64,000 nt of DNA from Alcaligenes parafaecalis (GCF_026344135.1 NZ_JAPKNA010000002.1:496001-560000); one strand, 5' to 3'; shown: positions 51,321 through 60,338, numbered from the stretch's first letter. Notes: generated by a model not told the origin, from the letters alone. A program made the numbers and translations.

Positions 51321-51833
51321 ATGACGAAGGCGAATATCTTGCGACGCACTTCCTGGGTCGCTGTGCTGGCTACAGTTTTTTTAAGCGCCTGCGCCGTGAA
51401 AGCGCCGGCTCCCGAGCCTGCTGCGCAGACCGCGGCCGCCAAGCCGGTTCATCCTGCCTGCCAGCCTGCTGCTGCCGGGGATGAGCTGGCAGGTAACTGG
51501 TTAAGCAAGCACCGCCAGAAAGGTGTTGTGGGCGAGCTTCGTACCTTGTTCACCTTGCAAACGGATGGCTCCATGGCGTACACCGAACAGGTCAAACGCC
51601 CTAACAAGCCGTCACAAGGTTTGAACGAAAGCGGTTGCTGGGTACGTAAAGGCAATAATGTGCAGATCAGCACGCAAGAGTCCAATGGGGTCACTACCGA
51701 ACCAGGCGATCCGATTTACGAAAACAACTACAACATCGTCAGTCTGACAGCCCGTAATCTGGTGCTGCGTGACCAAAGTGGTACCACTTACCGCCTGACC
51801 AGAATGTCACCTGGCTACCGCCTGCCATTCTGA
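51321..51833 (+). CDS. Putative lipoprotein of unknown function
   Basis: This 170-residue predicted lipoprotein starts at ATG 51321 with signal MTKANILRRTSWVAVLATVF and lipobox LSAC (Cys near residue 24). A Pro/Ala-rich spacer follows. The C-terminal part (about 50-170) reads like a small beta-sheet domain with LAGNWLSKHRQKGVVGELRT and LVLRDQSGTTYRLTRMSPGY, reminiscent of lipocalin-like stress lipoproteins, but I cannot name the family. A terminator follows. Confidence 0.85.
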   Translation: MTKANILRRTSWVAVLATVFLSACAVKAPAPEPAAQTAAAKPVHPACQPAAAGDELAGNWLSKHRQKGVVGELRTLFTLQTDGSMAYTEQVKRPNKPSQGLNESGCWVRKGNNVQISTQESNGVTTEPGDPIYENNYNIVSLTARNLVLRDQSGTTYRLTRMSPGYRLPF

Positions 51834-51855
51834 TCTCTGCGTAGTTGAATGATTC

Positions 51856-51884
51856 CTGGCCGTCCTGGGGGCGGCCAGTTTTTT
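51856..51884 (+). terminator. Terminator after the putative lipoprotein gene
   Basis: A 7-bp stem CTGGCCG/CGGCCAG (51856-51862 with 51872-51878) is followed by six T residues. It lies between the lipoprotein gene and yaeQ. Confidence 0.85.
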
Positions 51885-51909
51885 GTCTGTTTCTTTTGCT
51901 GGACGCTCC

Positions 51910-52458
51910 ATGGCTTTGCGCGCGACGATTTATAAAGTTGAATTGAATGTGGCCGATAACGATCGGGCCTATTACGGCAGTCATACCTTGACGCTGGCCC
52001 GTCATCCTTCGGAGACCGAAGAGCGTCTGATGGCTCGTTTGCTGGCATATGGCTTGTATGTGCAATCAGACGAGGCCCTGAGTTTTTCTCGCGGTCTGAG
52101 CGATTCGGATGAGCCCGCCCTGTGGGAACATGATTTGGGCGGCAATCTGCTGCATTGGCTGGAAGTGGGGTTGCCCGACGATCGTCGTTTGATCAAGGCC
52201 AGTGGCCGCGCTGATAAGGTGACCGTGCTGGCTTATGGACGTAACGTCTCGGTTTGGTGGAATGGCATCAAAGACAAGATCAGCCGTGCCCGTAACCTGC
52301 AAGTCTATGCGCTGGATGTGGCGGGTACAGACGCGTTAGCCGCCTTGGCTGAACGAGGCATGACAATCAATTTGAATGTTCAGGATGGTACGGTCTGGGC
52401 CAGCAGTGAAAAGGGCGAAGCCACTATTGAAGTCAGCCACCTGAATGCTGCCGCTTGA
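51910..52458 (+). CDS. yaeQ: YaeQ-family protein
   Basis: This 182-residue protein matches YaeQ along its length, a family with a PD-(D/E)XK nuclease-like fold but no established activity. Conserved parts include MALRATIYKVELNVADNDR, LTLARHPSETEERLMARLLA, DEPALWEHDL and WLEVGLPDDRRLIKASGRAD. The last carries the Glu/Asp residues that would make up the nuclease-like core. Start chosen at ATG 51910. Its last 26 bases overlap the 3' end of the LysR gene on the other strand. Confidence 0.92.
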   Translation: MALRATIYKVELNVADNDRAYYGSHTLTLARHPSETEERLMARLLAYGLYVQSDEALSFSRGLSDSDEPALWEHDLGGNLLHWLEVGLPDDRRLIKASGRADKVTVLAYGRNVSVWWNGIKDKISRARNLQVYALDVAGTDALAALAERGMTINLNVQDGTVWASSEKGEATIEVSHLNAAA

Positions 52459-53338
52459 TATGGGCCAGCAACTCGCTGCGGAATAAGCTTGCCGCCGGGG
52501 CCAGTGAACGCTGACGCAATTGCATCAGGCTGACTTGCCGGGGCAGAACCGGTGCCTTCAAAGGGCGAAAAATAATCTGTGCCGCCTCGGGCAGGCTTTG
52601 GGTGTTGGCAGGCAGGATCGCCAGCCCCAAACCATGCCTGACCATACTTAGTACCGTGGTGTGCAAGGACACTTCGTGAACCTGCGGAAACCGTATGTCC
52701 AGGGCCGTCAATTGCCTTTGTATGGCCTGTCCCAAGGGGCTGTGCGAGGACAAGGCTATAAACGGATGCGCCGCCAGATCATGCCAACGTATTTGTGATT
52801 TGGCCGTTAGCGGATGGTTGTGGGGCAACAGGGCCTGATACTGATCCTGCATGACCGGATGCGCCTCAATCGTGTCGGGCCGATTCCAGTCTGTTCCCAA
52901 ACCAAAATCGATAGGCTCCTGCTCCAGGCGGCGGCTGATGTCTTGCTCTGCCATATCCAGCAACTCCACCCGAATGCCGGGATAGCGTTGCTGAAACAGA
53001 GCAATAAACGGAATCAGCAAGCTGGAGGACAACACCGTGCCACTGGCAATGGACACCCGGCCACGTTGATGACTGGTCAACTCCCTGGAATGGCGCACGG
53101 CCTCTTCCACCTCGGCCAGTACGCGCCGCGCTGTACCCAACAACTCCTGACCCGGTTCGCTGAGCACCACTTTGCGGGTGTGCCGATCGAACAGCCGTAG
53201 CCCGGTCTGGGACTCCAGTTCCCGAATCAACATACTCAATGCTGACTGGGTGACGTGCAGATTGCGCGCTGCCTGGGTGAACTGGCCTGCTTCCGCCACA
53301 GCGACAAAAGCGCGAAGTTGTCTGAGGGTTATATTCAT
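52433..53338 (-). CDS. LysR-family regulator of the adjacent Rieske-oxygenase cluster
   Basis: This 301-residue protein has an N-terminal winged helix (about 1-60, LRQLRAFVAVAEAGQFTQAA and SALSMLIRELE) and a LysR substrate-binding domain (about 90-295, RVSIASGTVLSSSLL and LGLAILPANTQSL). It is divergent to the reductase gene at 53463. LysR proteins usually activate the divergent operon in response to a pathway metabolite, so it probably controls 53463-60064. A candidate operator lies in the gap. Confidence 0.93.
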   Translation of the reverse strand: MNITLRQLRAFVAVAEAGQFTQAARNLHVTQSALSMLIRELESQTGLRLFDRHTRKVVLSEPGQELLGTARRVLAEVEEAVRHSRELTSHQRGRVSIASGTVLSSSLLIPFIALFQQRYPGIRVELLDMAEQDISRRLEQEPIDFGLGTDWNRPDTIEAHPVMQDQYQALLPHNHPLTAKSQIRWHDLAAHPFIALSSHSPLGQAIQRQLTALDIRFPQVHEVSLHTTVLSMVRHGLGLAILPANTQSLPEAAQIIFRPLKAPVLPRQVSLMQLRQRSLAPAASLFRSELLAHIKRQHSGG

Positions 53339-53362
53339 CAGATTATCTTACTAATAAATCAA

Positions 53363-53381
53363 ATAAATTCAATTGTTTTAT
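53363..53381. promoter_or_regulatory. Candidate LysR operator
   Basis: The 124-bp divergent gap contains ATAAATTCAATTGTTTTAT, an imperfect dyad with ATAA/TTAT ends around CAATTG. It fits the T-N11-A pattern of LysR binding sites. It lies 25 bp upstream of the lysR start codon. Assignment rests on symmetry and position only. Confidence 0.5.
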
Positions 53382-53462
53382 CAAATGGCGGGTGCTTAAA
53401 TGTTTTTCATAGACCGCAGCGGGGGCTGCAAAGGTCAGATAAGAAAAGGAGGCATGAGCATC

Positions 53463-54428
53463 ATGAAATCCTGGATACGCAGCATACGCATCGAGGCCGA
53501 GGGCATCCGTTCACTGGAGCTCTGTCCACAGGAAGGCCGCTTCCCAGCCGTGGAGGCGGGGGCCCATATCGATGTGCATTTGCCAGGGGGCCTAGTCCGG
53601 CAGTATTCACTGCTGGCGGGTAGCCACGAAGGGCAGTACCGGATCGGCGTCAGCCTGGATCCGGCCAGCCGGGGTGGTTCCCGAGCCGTTCATCAAGCTT
53701 TGAACGTGGGCGATGCGCTGGAGATTTCCGAGCCACGCAATCTGTTCAAACTGGATGAAACGCAAGCGGCTACCAGCGTTCTGTTGGCAGGTGGCATCGG
53801 TATTACACCGATTCATGCCATGGCACAGCGGCTACAAGCCCTGGGCCGCCCCTGGCATCTTTTCTACTGTGTGCGCAGCCGTAGCCGAACGGCCTTTCTG
53901 GACGAACTTCAACAATTAGCAGCGAACAGTCAGGGCTTGGGGCGCTTGGATGTCTTGATTGAAGACGAAATGAATGGTGCGCGCATGGATATGGACGCCG
54001 CACTGGCTCCTTATAAAAGCCAGGGTAGCCATTTCTATTGCTGTGGACCGGCCGGTATGTTGCAAGCCTATAAGCAGGCCTGTGCAGACCTGCCTGATCA
54101 ACACGTGCATTTCGAGTACTTCGCTGCCGCGCCTGTGGCGGCGGCTGATCTGGGCGATGACAGCGCGTTTACCGTTCACCTGGCTCGCACGGGCGGCTCT
54201 ATAGAGGTTCCGGCAGGCCGCAGCATTCTGGATTGTCTGCTGGATCAGGGCATACGGGTGTACTGCTCCTGCCGCGAGGGGATTTGCGGTTCCTGTGAAA
54301 CCAAAGTCCTGGCAGGCACGCCCGAGCATCGCGACCACGTTCTGAGCGAACAAGAACGGGCCGCGTCAGAGAGCATGATGATTTGCGTCTCCCGCAGTCG
54401 CGGCGAGGCACTGACGCTGGATTTATAA
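53463..54428 (+). CDS. Oxygenase reductase component (ferredoxin-NADP reductase fused to 2Fe-2S ferredoxin, VanB-like)
   Basis: This protein passes electrons from NAD(P)H to a Rieske oxygenase. It has 321 residues from ATG 53463, which gives a better distance to AAGGAGG than ATG 53454. The N-terminal flavin domain has VRQYSLLAG (FMN/FAD binding) and the nucleotide domain has LLAGGIGITPIHAMA and FYCCGPAGML. The C-terminal plant-type ferredoxin domain carries CSCREGICGSCETKV and the fourth Cys in MMICVSRS. The order matches class IA reductases such as VanB and phthalate dioxygenase reductase. It is the first gene of the presumed operon. Confidence 0.92.
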   Translation: MKSWIRSIRIEAEGIRSLELCPQEGRFPAVEAGAHIDVHLPGGLVRQYSLLAGSHEGQYRIGVSLDPASRGGSRAVHQALNVGDALEISEPRNLFKLDETQAATSVLLAGGIGITPIHAMAQRLQALGRPWHLFYCVRSRSRTAFLDELQQLAANSQGLGRLDVLIEDEMNGARMDMDAALAPYKSQGSHFYCCGPAGMLQAYKQACADLPDQHVHFEYFAAAPVAAADLGDDSAFTVHLARTGGSIEVPAGRSILDCLLDQGIRVYCSCREGICGSCETKVLAGTPEHRDHVLSEQERAASESMMICVSRSRGEALTLDL

Positions 54429-54471
54429 GAGCAGGGCGCAAACGACGCCCACATACGGAGGAGATAGGGAA

Positions 54472-55227
54472 ATGAATGCTTCATTAAAAGGCAGGACGGT
54501 TATCGTCACCGGAGCCGGGGGGCAGATTGGTTTGGCGTACTGCGATGCCTTGGTGGCACAGGGCGCGAATCTGGTCATGGCGGACCTGGGCGATTTAAGC
54601 GACAAGGCCCAGCAGTACCGCGATCAGGGTGGCAAGGCCATTGCCGTCAAAGTAGATGTGTCCAATAACGACGATACCCAGGCCATGGCCAAAGCAGCCC
54701 TGGATGCCTTTGGTTCTATCGACGGCATCATCAATAACGCGGGCTTTTTCCGTGGCTGTACTTTTGGTTCGCTGATGGACATTCCTGCCGAGGAATGGGA
54801 CCGCTGCTATGCCATCAATGTGCGTGGTTTGTGGCAGTGCTGCAAAGCTGTGATCCCGGCCATGAAACAACAAGGGGGCGGCAAGATCATCAATGTCTCC
54901 TCCAATACTCCCTATAAGGGCGTACCCAACTTCCTGCATTACGTCTCGTCCAAAGCGGCGGTGGTGGGTCTGAGCCGTGCCATGGCCCGTGAAGTGGGGG
55001 CTTTCAATATCCAGGTCAACACCCTGTGCCCGGACCTGATTCCCGATGCCGGTATTACCGCGACCCAGGGTGACGAGGCCGACCGCCGAACCGTGGCGGG
55101 CCGTTGTCTGCAACGCACCCAAACACCCGAAGACATGGTGGGCGCTGCCTTGTTTCTGTTGGGCAGTGGTTCGGACTTTGTGACGGGGCAGAGCCTGCTG
55201 GTGAACGGCGGTGCCCACTTTCTGTAA
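54472..55227 (+). CDS. Short-chain dehydrogenase/reductase (SDR)
   Basis: This 251-residue classical SDR has the cofactor motif TGAGGQIG (about residues 13-20), NNAG (about 88-91), the catalytic Ser in NVSSN and the YxxxK pair in YVSSKAAVVG (about 160-164). The Asp after the second strand (MADLGD) favours NAD over NADP. Its place between the reductase and the oxygenase suggests that it oxidises an alcohol or carbinolamine product of the pathway; the substrate is unknown. GGAGGAG precedes the start. Confidence 0.93.
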   Translation: MNASLKGRTVIVTGAGGQIGLAYCDALVAQGANLVMADLGDLSDKAQQYRDQGGKAIAVKVDVSNNDDTQAMAKAALDAFGSIDGIINNAGFFRGCTFGSLMDIPAEEWDRCYAINVRGLWQCCKAVIPAMKQQGGGKIINVSSNTPYKGVPNFLHYVSSKAAVVGLSRAMAREVGAFNIQVNTLCPDLIPDAGITATQGDEADRRTVAGRCLQRTQTPEDMVGAALFLLGSGSDFVTGQSLLVNGGAHFL

Positions 55228-55259
55228 ACAGAATTAGCTGGAATTTTCAGGAGTAGATC

Positions 55260-56324
55260 ATGATAGTCATGAATGAGGTGCCAATGATCCAGGCCCGCCA
55301 TCCGCAGGAGCAGAGCAATCCCCTGTATCGTGCCCTGGCGCATTTCTGGCACCCCGTGGCCTATAGCAGTCAGGTTCTGGACAAGCCTTTCGGGGCACGT
55401 TTGCTGGGTCAGGATCTGGTGCTGGCACGCCTGAATGGCGAGCTGGTGGCGATGGACAGCCGCTGTCCGCACAAAGGGACCAATCTGGCCTTGGGTGAAA
55501 TTGTCGATGCCACGATCGAGTGTCCTTACCATGGCTGGCGCTTTGACGCCCAGGGTGAGTGTGTGCGCATTCCCGCCCGTGAAGAGCTGACCTGTGCCAT
55601 GCGGGTGAACGTGAAACGCTTTAACGTCACTGAATCCGGTGGCATTGTCTGGGTTGCACTGGAAACCCCGCAAATGGCCGTGCCCGTGTTCCCCGAGATG
55701 AATGACCCTAGCTACCGGGTTCTGCAAGGCAAGACTTACGACTGGCGTACCAGTTCGCCGCGTCGTCTGGAAAACTTTGTGGACTTCAGCCATTTTGCCT
55801 ACGTGCATGACGGTACGATTGGCAGCCGCGACAATCCGCGTGTCGAGCCGGTCAAGGTTTGGCGCGAAGAGCATGTCTTGCGCTTTGATCGCAGCGGCGT
55901 CAAAGAACCCGGCGTAGGATTGAAGAAAAAACTGCTGGGTATTGAAGAAGAACTGATCGAGCCAGTTAACGAGTACCACGTCACCATGCCGCACACCGTG
56001 CATTTGAAGCGTACTTTCCCCAACGGCAAGCGTTACGTATTGCTGATGGCGGCCTGTCCAGTGGACGAGTTCACGACGCGCAGTTTCTGGTGGCAGGCCC
56101 GCGATTTCGGGACCGAACCCATGTACGACGACTTCTTCATGGACTTCGAGGACGAGGTGCTGGGTCAGGACAAGCCCATCATTGAATCGCAGCGACCCGT
56201 GTGGATTAATTTGCAAGGTGGTTTGCCCGAAGAGCGCGAGACACCTGTGCGAGGTGCGGATATTGTCACGGTGGAGTACCGCCGCTGGCTCAATGACCTG
56301 GTCGCGCAGGTCGAGAGCTTGTGA
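55260..56324 (+). CDS. Rieske non-heme iron oxygenase, alpha subunit (VanA-like)
   Basis: This is the catalytic component of a two-component Rieske monooxygenase or demethylase. The 354-residue protein has the Rieske ligands C69/H71 (RCPHKG) and C88/H91 (CPYHGW). The mononuclear iron ligands H178 and H183 with bridging Asp175 lie in DFSHFAYVHDGT, and an Asp near the C-terminus is in FFMDFEDEVLG. Size and motifs place it with VanA, dicamba O-demethylase and toluenesulfonate monooxygenase, which act on methyl groups or heterocycles. CAGGAG precedes the ATG. Its stop overlaps the next start (TGATG). Confidence 0.93.
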   Translation: MIVMNEVPMIQARHPQEQSNPLYRALAHFWHPVAYSSQVLDKPFGARLLGQDLVLARLNGELVAMDSRCPHKGTNLALGEIVDATIECPYHGWRFDAQGECVRIPAREELTCAMRVNVKRFNVTESGGIVWVALETPQMAVPVFPEMNDPSYRVLQGKTYDWRTSSPRRLENFVDFSHFAYVHDGTIGSRDNPRVEPVKVWREEHVLRFDRSGVKEPGVGLKKKLLGIEEELIEPVNEYHVTMPHTVHLKRTFPNGKRYVLLMAACPVDEFTTRSFWWQARDFGTEPMYDDFFMDFEDEVLGQDKPIIESQRPVWINLQGGLPEERETPVRGADIVTVEYRRWLNDLVAQVESL

Positions 56325-57133
56325 TGAGTCAGTCCATCTATGTACAGGGCGGCACAGGTTTGTTGCACGCCCGCCAGTACGGCGCTATCCGTACCGCACA
56401 GGTGCCCCTGATCGTGATGCATGGCGTCACCGGCCATGCTGGTTTGTGGCATCAGGTGGCCTGTGCCTTGTCGCAGAACCGGGCAGTGATTGCGCTGGAC
56501 ATGCGCGGGCATGGCTTGAGCGACTGGTGTAGCCAGCAAGACTACGCCACATCGGCCCATGTGCAGGATCTGGCTTGCCTGCTCGATGCCTTGGGTTTGC
56601 CACAGTACGATCTGGCTGGTTTGTCCTGGGGGGGGTTGGTCGGCCTGGAGTATGCGGCCCGTTATCCGGAACGGGTCCGCCGCCTGGCGGTACTGGATGT
56701 AGAGCCCAGCTTCCTGCAAGGTGAACGCGAGGTCATGCCACGACCGGCCAACTTCCCCAGTCGGGATGCTGTGCTGGAATACGAGCGTAAAGCCAATCCA
56801 CAAGCACCGCAGTCCTTGCTGCAGCAGTTTGCCTACGAGTCTGTTAATCAGGTCGATCAAGACCTGTGGCAGCGGCGACATGACCCGTACTTCTTGTCGC
56901 GGTGGCCATTTCGCAATGACGATGTCTGGGCGCAGTTGGAGGAGCTGCGCTGTCCGACCTTGTTATTGCATGGCGAACGCAGCTTTGTGCGGCTGGCCAT
57001 CATGAAGGAGATGCAGGAGCGATTACGGCATCCGGCGGGTTTGCACGAACTGCCCGACACAGGCCATTTATTGCCCCTGGAGGCACCCGAGCTTGTGGCC
57101 GCCTATTTGGAGGGTTTTCTGACAAGGAATTGA
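56324..57133 (+). CDS. Alpha/beta-fold hydrolase
   Basis: This 269-residue hydrolase has oxyanion motif VMHGVTGHAG, nucleophile S101 in AGLSWGGLVG, a core LDMRGHGLSD and the terminal His in LPDTGHLLPLEAPE. The family includes ring-opening and ester or amide hydrolases in aromatic and heterocycle degradation. It starts inside the stop codon of the Rieske gene, so the two are translationally coupled and very probably act in one pathway. The substrate is not known. Confidence 0.92.
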   Translation: MSQSIYVQGGTGLLHARQYGAIRTAQVPLIVMHGVTGHAGLWHQVACALSQNRAVIALDMRGHGLSDWCSQQDYATSAHVQDLACLLDALGLPQYDLAGLSWGGLVGLEYAARYPERVRRLAVLDVEPSFLQGEREVMPRPANFPSRDAVLEYERKANPQAPQSLLQQFAYESVNQVDQDLWQRRHDPYFLSRWPFRNDDVWAQLEELRCPTLLLHGERSFVRLAIMKEMQERLRHPAGLHELPDTGHLLPLEAPELVAAYLEGFLTRN

Positions 57134-57266
57134 TGCACCATGCCCCTGGGTCCTGCACCGGCAGGGGCATGTCATTCAGCGGCCCGGACAGGCAATAAGG
57201 GGGACGGCGCCGCTACCCGATGTACTGAGCAAAAAAATAACGGGAAAAAGATGAGGAGACAAACCT

Positions 57267-58655
57267 ATGAACACCCGTCAGATTCAGGACAGTATTGACG
57301 AGCGGCTGCCTGTTGGACGCTCTTTCTTGTTTGGTCTACAGCATGTGCTGGTCATGTATGCCGGTGCCGTCACTGTACCTTTGATTCTGGGCAATGCCCT
57401 GGGATTGAGCCAGGAAGACATCGCCATTCTGATCAATGCGGATCTTTTGTGCTGTGGGATCATTTCCATCATTCAATCCATGGGAGTCGGGCGCTGGTTT
57501 GGCATACGCCTGCCCGTCATGATGGGAATTTCCTTTGCGGGCATCGCCCCCATGATTGCCATCGGGCTGACACCTGGCATGGGCTTGCCCGCCTTGTATG
57601 GCGCGATTATTGCGGCCGGTTTCATTGCCGTGCTGATGGTGCCCGTCATTATTCGCCTGCTGTGGCTGTTCCCGCCCTTGGTCACGGGCACCACCTTGGT
57701 GTCGCTGGGGGTGGGCTTGTTTGGTGTCGCCATTACCTGGGCGGGCGGCGGCCATGGTGCCAAAGACTTTGGCAGCCTGGTGTACCTGGGCATTGCCGGA
57801 ACCGTGCTCTTGGTGACCTTGCTGGTCGCCCGTTTCGGGCGTGGTTTTTTCGGAAGTATCGCTGTGCTGGTTGGTCTGGCAGCAGGGATGTTGTTGGCTA
57901 CCTTGATGGGGCGGGTCACAGTCGAAGGGCTGGATGAATTGCCCTGGCTGGAACTGGTCACCCCGTTCCATTTTGGTATGCCTACCTTCTCCTTCAGCGC
58001 TACCTTCACCATGCTGCTGGTGGTCATCGTGACCATGGTCGAGGCCATTGGTCTGTTCTATGCCCTGGCCGTTATTTTGAATCGCCCATTAAGCCACGAT
58101 GATTTCGCCCGCGGCTTGCGTGCCGATGCCTTGGGGGCTGTTATTGGTGGCGTGTTCAATACCTTTCCGTACTCCTCCTATGCCCAGAACATCGGCCTGA
58201 TCGGGGTGACGGGCGTACGCAGCCGTTACGTCTGTCTGGTCGCGGGCCTGATCCTGATTGTGCTGGGACTGGTGCCGCGTATTGCCCATGTGGTGGCCTT
58301 GGTGCCGCACTACGTACTGGGGGGCGCAGCCATCGTGATGTTTGGCATGGTCGCGGCGTCGGGCGTGCGTATCTTGCAGACCGTGGACTTCAAAACCAAT
58401 AAGCACAACACCTTCATCTTTGCGATCAGCCTGGGCGTGGGCCTGATTCCTGCCGTTGCCCCGACCTTTTTTGATCAGTTTCCCGAATATCTGATTCCTT
58501 TGCTGCACAGTGGCGTACTGTTGACGGTCATTTCATCGGTCGTGCTGAATCTGTTCTTTAACGGAACCAGTGGACGGCAGCAGTCCGAAGCATTGATGAT
58601 GGAAACACAGGAAGAAGCGCCCCTGAGCGTTGTGCGGGTGACACCGCAAGGATAA
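57267..58655 (+). CDS. Nucleobase:cation symporter-2 (NCS2/NAT) permease, xanthine/urate type
   Basis: This inner-membrane symporter of 462 residues has about 12-14 membrane segments. It begins with the family signature LFGLQHVLVMYAGAVTVPLI. The NAT substrate motif is QNIGLIGVTG (about residue 306). The Gly at the last position occurs in xanthine/urate carriers such as UapA, while uracil or ascorbate carriers differ there. Together with the adjacent deaminase this suggests uptake of a purine-like ring. ATGAGGAG precedes the start; a 133-bp gap separates it from the hydrolase. Confidence 0.92.
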   Translation: MNTRQIQDSIDERLPVGRSFLFGLQHVLVMYAGAVTVPLILGNALGLSQEDIAILINADLLCCGIISIIQSMGVGRWFGIRLPVMMGISFAGIAPMIAIGLTPGMGLPALYGAIIAAGFIAVLMVPVIIRLLWLFPPLVTGTTLVSLGVGLFGVAITWAGGGHGAKDFGSLVYLGIAGTVLLVTLLVARFGRGFFGSIAVLVGLAAGMLLATLMGRVTVEGLDELPWLELVTPFHFGMPTFSFSATFTMLLVVIVTMVEAIGLFYALAVILNRPLSHDDFARGLRADALGAVIGGVFNTFPYSSYAQNIGLIGVTGVRSRYVCLVAGLILIVLGLVPRIAHVVALVPHYVLGGAAIVMFGMVAASGVRILQTVDFKTNKHNTFIFAISLGVGLIPAVAPTFFDQFPEYLIPLLHSGVLLTVISSVVLNLFFNGTSGRQQSEALMMETQEEAPLSVVRVTPQG

Positions 58656-58672
58656 GAAAAAGGAGAGAGACA

Positions 58673-60064
58673 ATGACAAGCCAACTATGCGACATCGTGA
58701 TTCACGCAGGCAAAGTGGTCACCATGAACGATCAGAACGAGGTGATCGAAAACGGCGTCGTCGCCATCCGTGGTGACAGAATCTGTGCCGTGGGCGAGGC
58801 CCAGGACATGCAACACTGGCAGGGCAAAAAAACCATTCATGCCCCCATGCAGGCCCTGATTCCCGGTCTGATCGATACGCATAACCATCTGTTTCAACTG
58901 GCCGGACGTGGCCTGGGCGACGGCATGGCCCTGTGGCAATGGCTGGGTGAGTTCATGCTGCCACTCGCTGCCGATATCCGTCCGCAAGAAGCGCTGGCCG
59001 CCGTACGCCTGGGTGCGCTTGAAGCTGCTTCCTCTGGCGTGACCACCGTGCTGGACAACCACTACGCCCCCGCAGATCCGGAAACCACCCTTGCCGTAGC
59101 CCAGGCACTGCAAGACACCGGCCTGCGCGGCATCGTGGCCCGCGGCATGTTCGGCCCTTTCACACCTGTCGCCCGCGACAACGGATTGCAGGACACCCTG
59201 TTTCGCCATAGCGTTAAACACGAGCTGGATACCATGCACGAATGCCTGAGCAACTGGCAGCAAGGCCGCGTGCAAATCTGGCCATCGCCCATCAACATCA
59301 TCTACAACGACCTGGACCTGGTCATAGGCTCCGCCGAGATGGCCCGCAAATTCGATGTACGCTGGCAAACCCACTGTTCAGAAGCACCCGTAGACCCGGA
59401 CATCTTCCAGAAAGCCTACGGCGCACGTCCTTTCCGCTGGCTGGACGAACAAGGTTGGCTGGATGAACGAGCCGGATTTGCCCATGCCATCTGGATGGAC
59501 GACGATGAAATCGAACGCGCAGGCCGCGCCGGATGCAGCATCGCCCATAACCCCATGTCCAACGAATACCTGGCCTCCGGCCCCATCCGCTTAAAAGAGC
59601 TGCTGGAAGCCGGAGTACGCATAGGCCTTGGGGCTGACGGCGCAGCAGGCCACCAGGTCGACCTGTTTCAGATCATGCGCCAAGCCGTTTACGTCCAACG
59701 CCTGGCACGCCTGGACCCGCAAGCCAGCAATGCCCAGGACGCCTTCTGGCTGGCCACCCGAGGCGGTGCAGAAATGCTGGGCATAGACGCAGGCCAACTT
59801 AGCGAAGGCAAACTGGCCGATATGGCGCTGGTCAACCTGGATCAACCCCACCTGAGCCCCTGTTTCGATGTGGTCGCTAGCCTGGTCTACTGTGCCAGTG
59901 GCCGCGATGTCTCCATGACCATCGTGAACGGCAAAGTTATCTACGAAAACGGCGAAAGCCAATGCGTCTCCAAACAAGAAGTCGTGGCCAAAGCAAGAGA
60001 ACATTGCACTGCCTTGATTACCCGCCTGGGAGTCCTGCAACCAGCAGGCCTGATGCCAGCATAA
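58673..60064 (+). CDS. Amidohydrolase-superfamily deaminase (8-oxoguanine deaminase/TrzA-AtzB type)
   Basis: This predicted metal-dependent aminohydrolase acts on an N-heterocycle. The 463-residue protein has metal ligands H70/H72 in GLIDTHNHLFQLAGRG, a His in QTHCSEA (about 234) with the general-base Glu, a His in FAHAIWMDDDEI (about 270) and an Asp in GLGADGAAGH (about 322). Length and motifs fit the TrzA/AtzB/8-oxoguanine deaminase branch, which removes amino or chloro groups from purines and triazines. It begins 17 bp after the permease gene. The exact substrate is open. Confidence 0.9.
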   Translation: MTSQLCDIVIHAGKVVTMNDQNEVIENGVVAIRGDRICAVGEAQDMQHWQGKKTIHAPMQALIPGLIDTHNHLFQLAGRGLGDGMALWQWLGEFMLPLAADIRPQEALAAVRLGALEAASSGVTTVLDNHYAPADPETTLAVAQALQDTGLRGIVARGMFGPFTPVARDNGLQDTLFRHSVKHELDTMHECLSNWQQGRVQIWPSPINIIYNDLDLVIGSAEMARKFDVRWQTHCSEAPVDPDIFQKAYGARPFRWLDEQGWLDERAGFAHAIWMDDDEIERAGRAGCSIAHNPMSNEYLASGPIRLKELLEAGVRIGLGADGAAGHQVDLFQIMRQAVYVQRLARLDPQASNAQDAFWLATRGGAEMLGIDAGQLSEGKLADMALVNLDQPHLSPCFDVVASLVYCASGRDVSMTIVNGKVIYENGESQCVSKQEVVAKAREHCTALITRLGVLQPAGLMPA

Positions 60065-60115
60065 AAAGCGGATAAGAAAAAAGCTGACACAAAAGAGTAG
60101 AAGGGGATGAGGGCC

Positions 60116-60150
60116 AAAGGCCGAGGGGCAAACCCCCTCGGCCTTTGTTT
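60116..60150 (+). terminator. Terminator of the Rieske/deaminase operon
   Basis: A 13-bp perfect stem (60116-60128 with 60134-60146, AAAGGCCGAGGGG/CCCCTCGGCCTTT) with a 5-base loop is followed by GTTTC, about 50 bp after the stop codon of the deaminase gene. Confidence 0.8.
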
Positions 60151-60303
60151 CATGGGCCTGGGGGTCAATACAGATAGACCATACATAGTGAAGAGAAACT
60201 GATGCTCCTAAAGATAGAGCTAGCTTCTACCTTGATCCCGACCTTTAGTGAGAGTGTCACTAATGACTCTTTCCAGAGTCATAACTTTTTGAGTAGCTGG
60301 GTT

Positions 60304-60338
60304 GTTTGTCGTTTGTCGTTTGTCGTGTGTCGTTTGTT
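60304..60338. repeat. Short heptamer array upstream of structured element copy 3
   Basis: Five consecutive 7-bp units run from 60304 to 60338: GTTTGTC three times, then GTGTGTC and GTTTGTT. The period and GT-rich unit resemble the GTTTGAC units of the 24-heptamer array at 8651-8818. It lies 183 bp before copy 3, on its 5' side. The remaining intervals 60151-60303, 60339-60521 and 60752-60922 show no supported gene. Confidence 0.8.

Noticed and set aside
57141..57169. Hairpin TGCCCCTG/CAGGGGCA after the alpha/beta hydrolase gene as a terminator
   Set aside because: No T-run follows, and the permease and deaminase genes downstream appear to belong with the same cluster. It could still be a processing or attenuation site.
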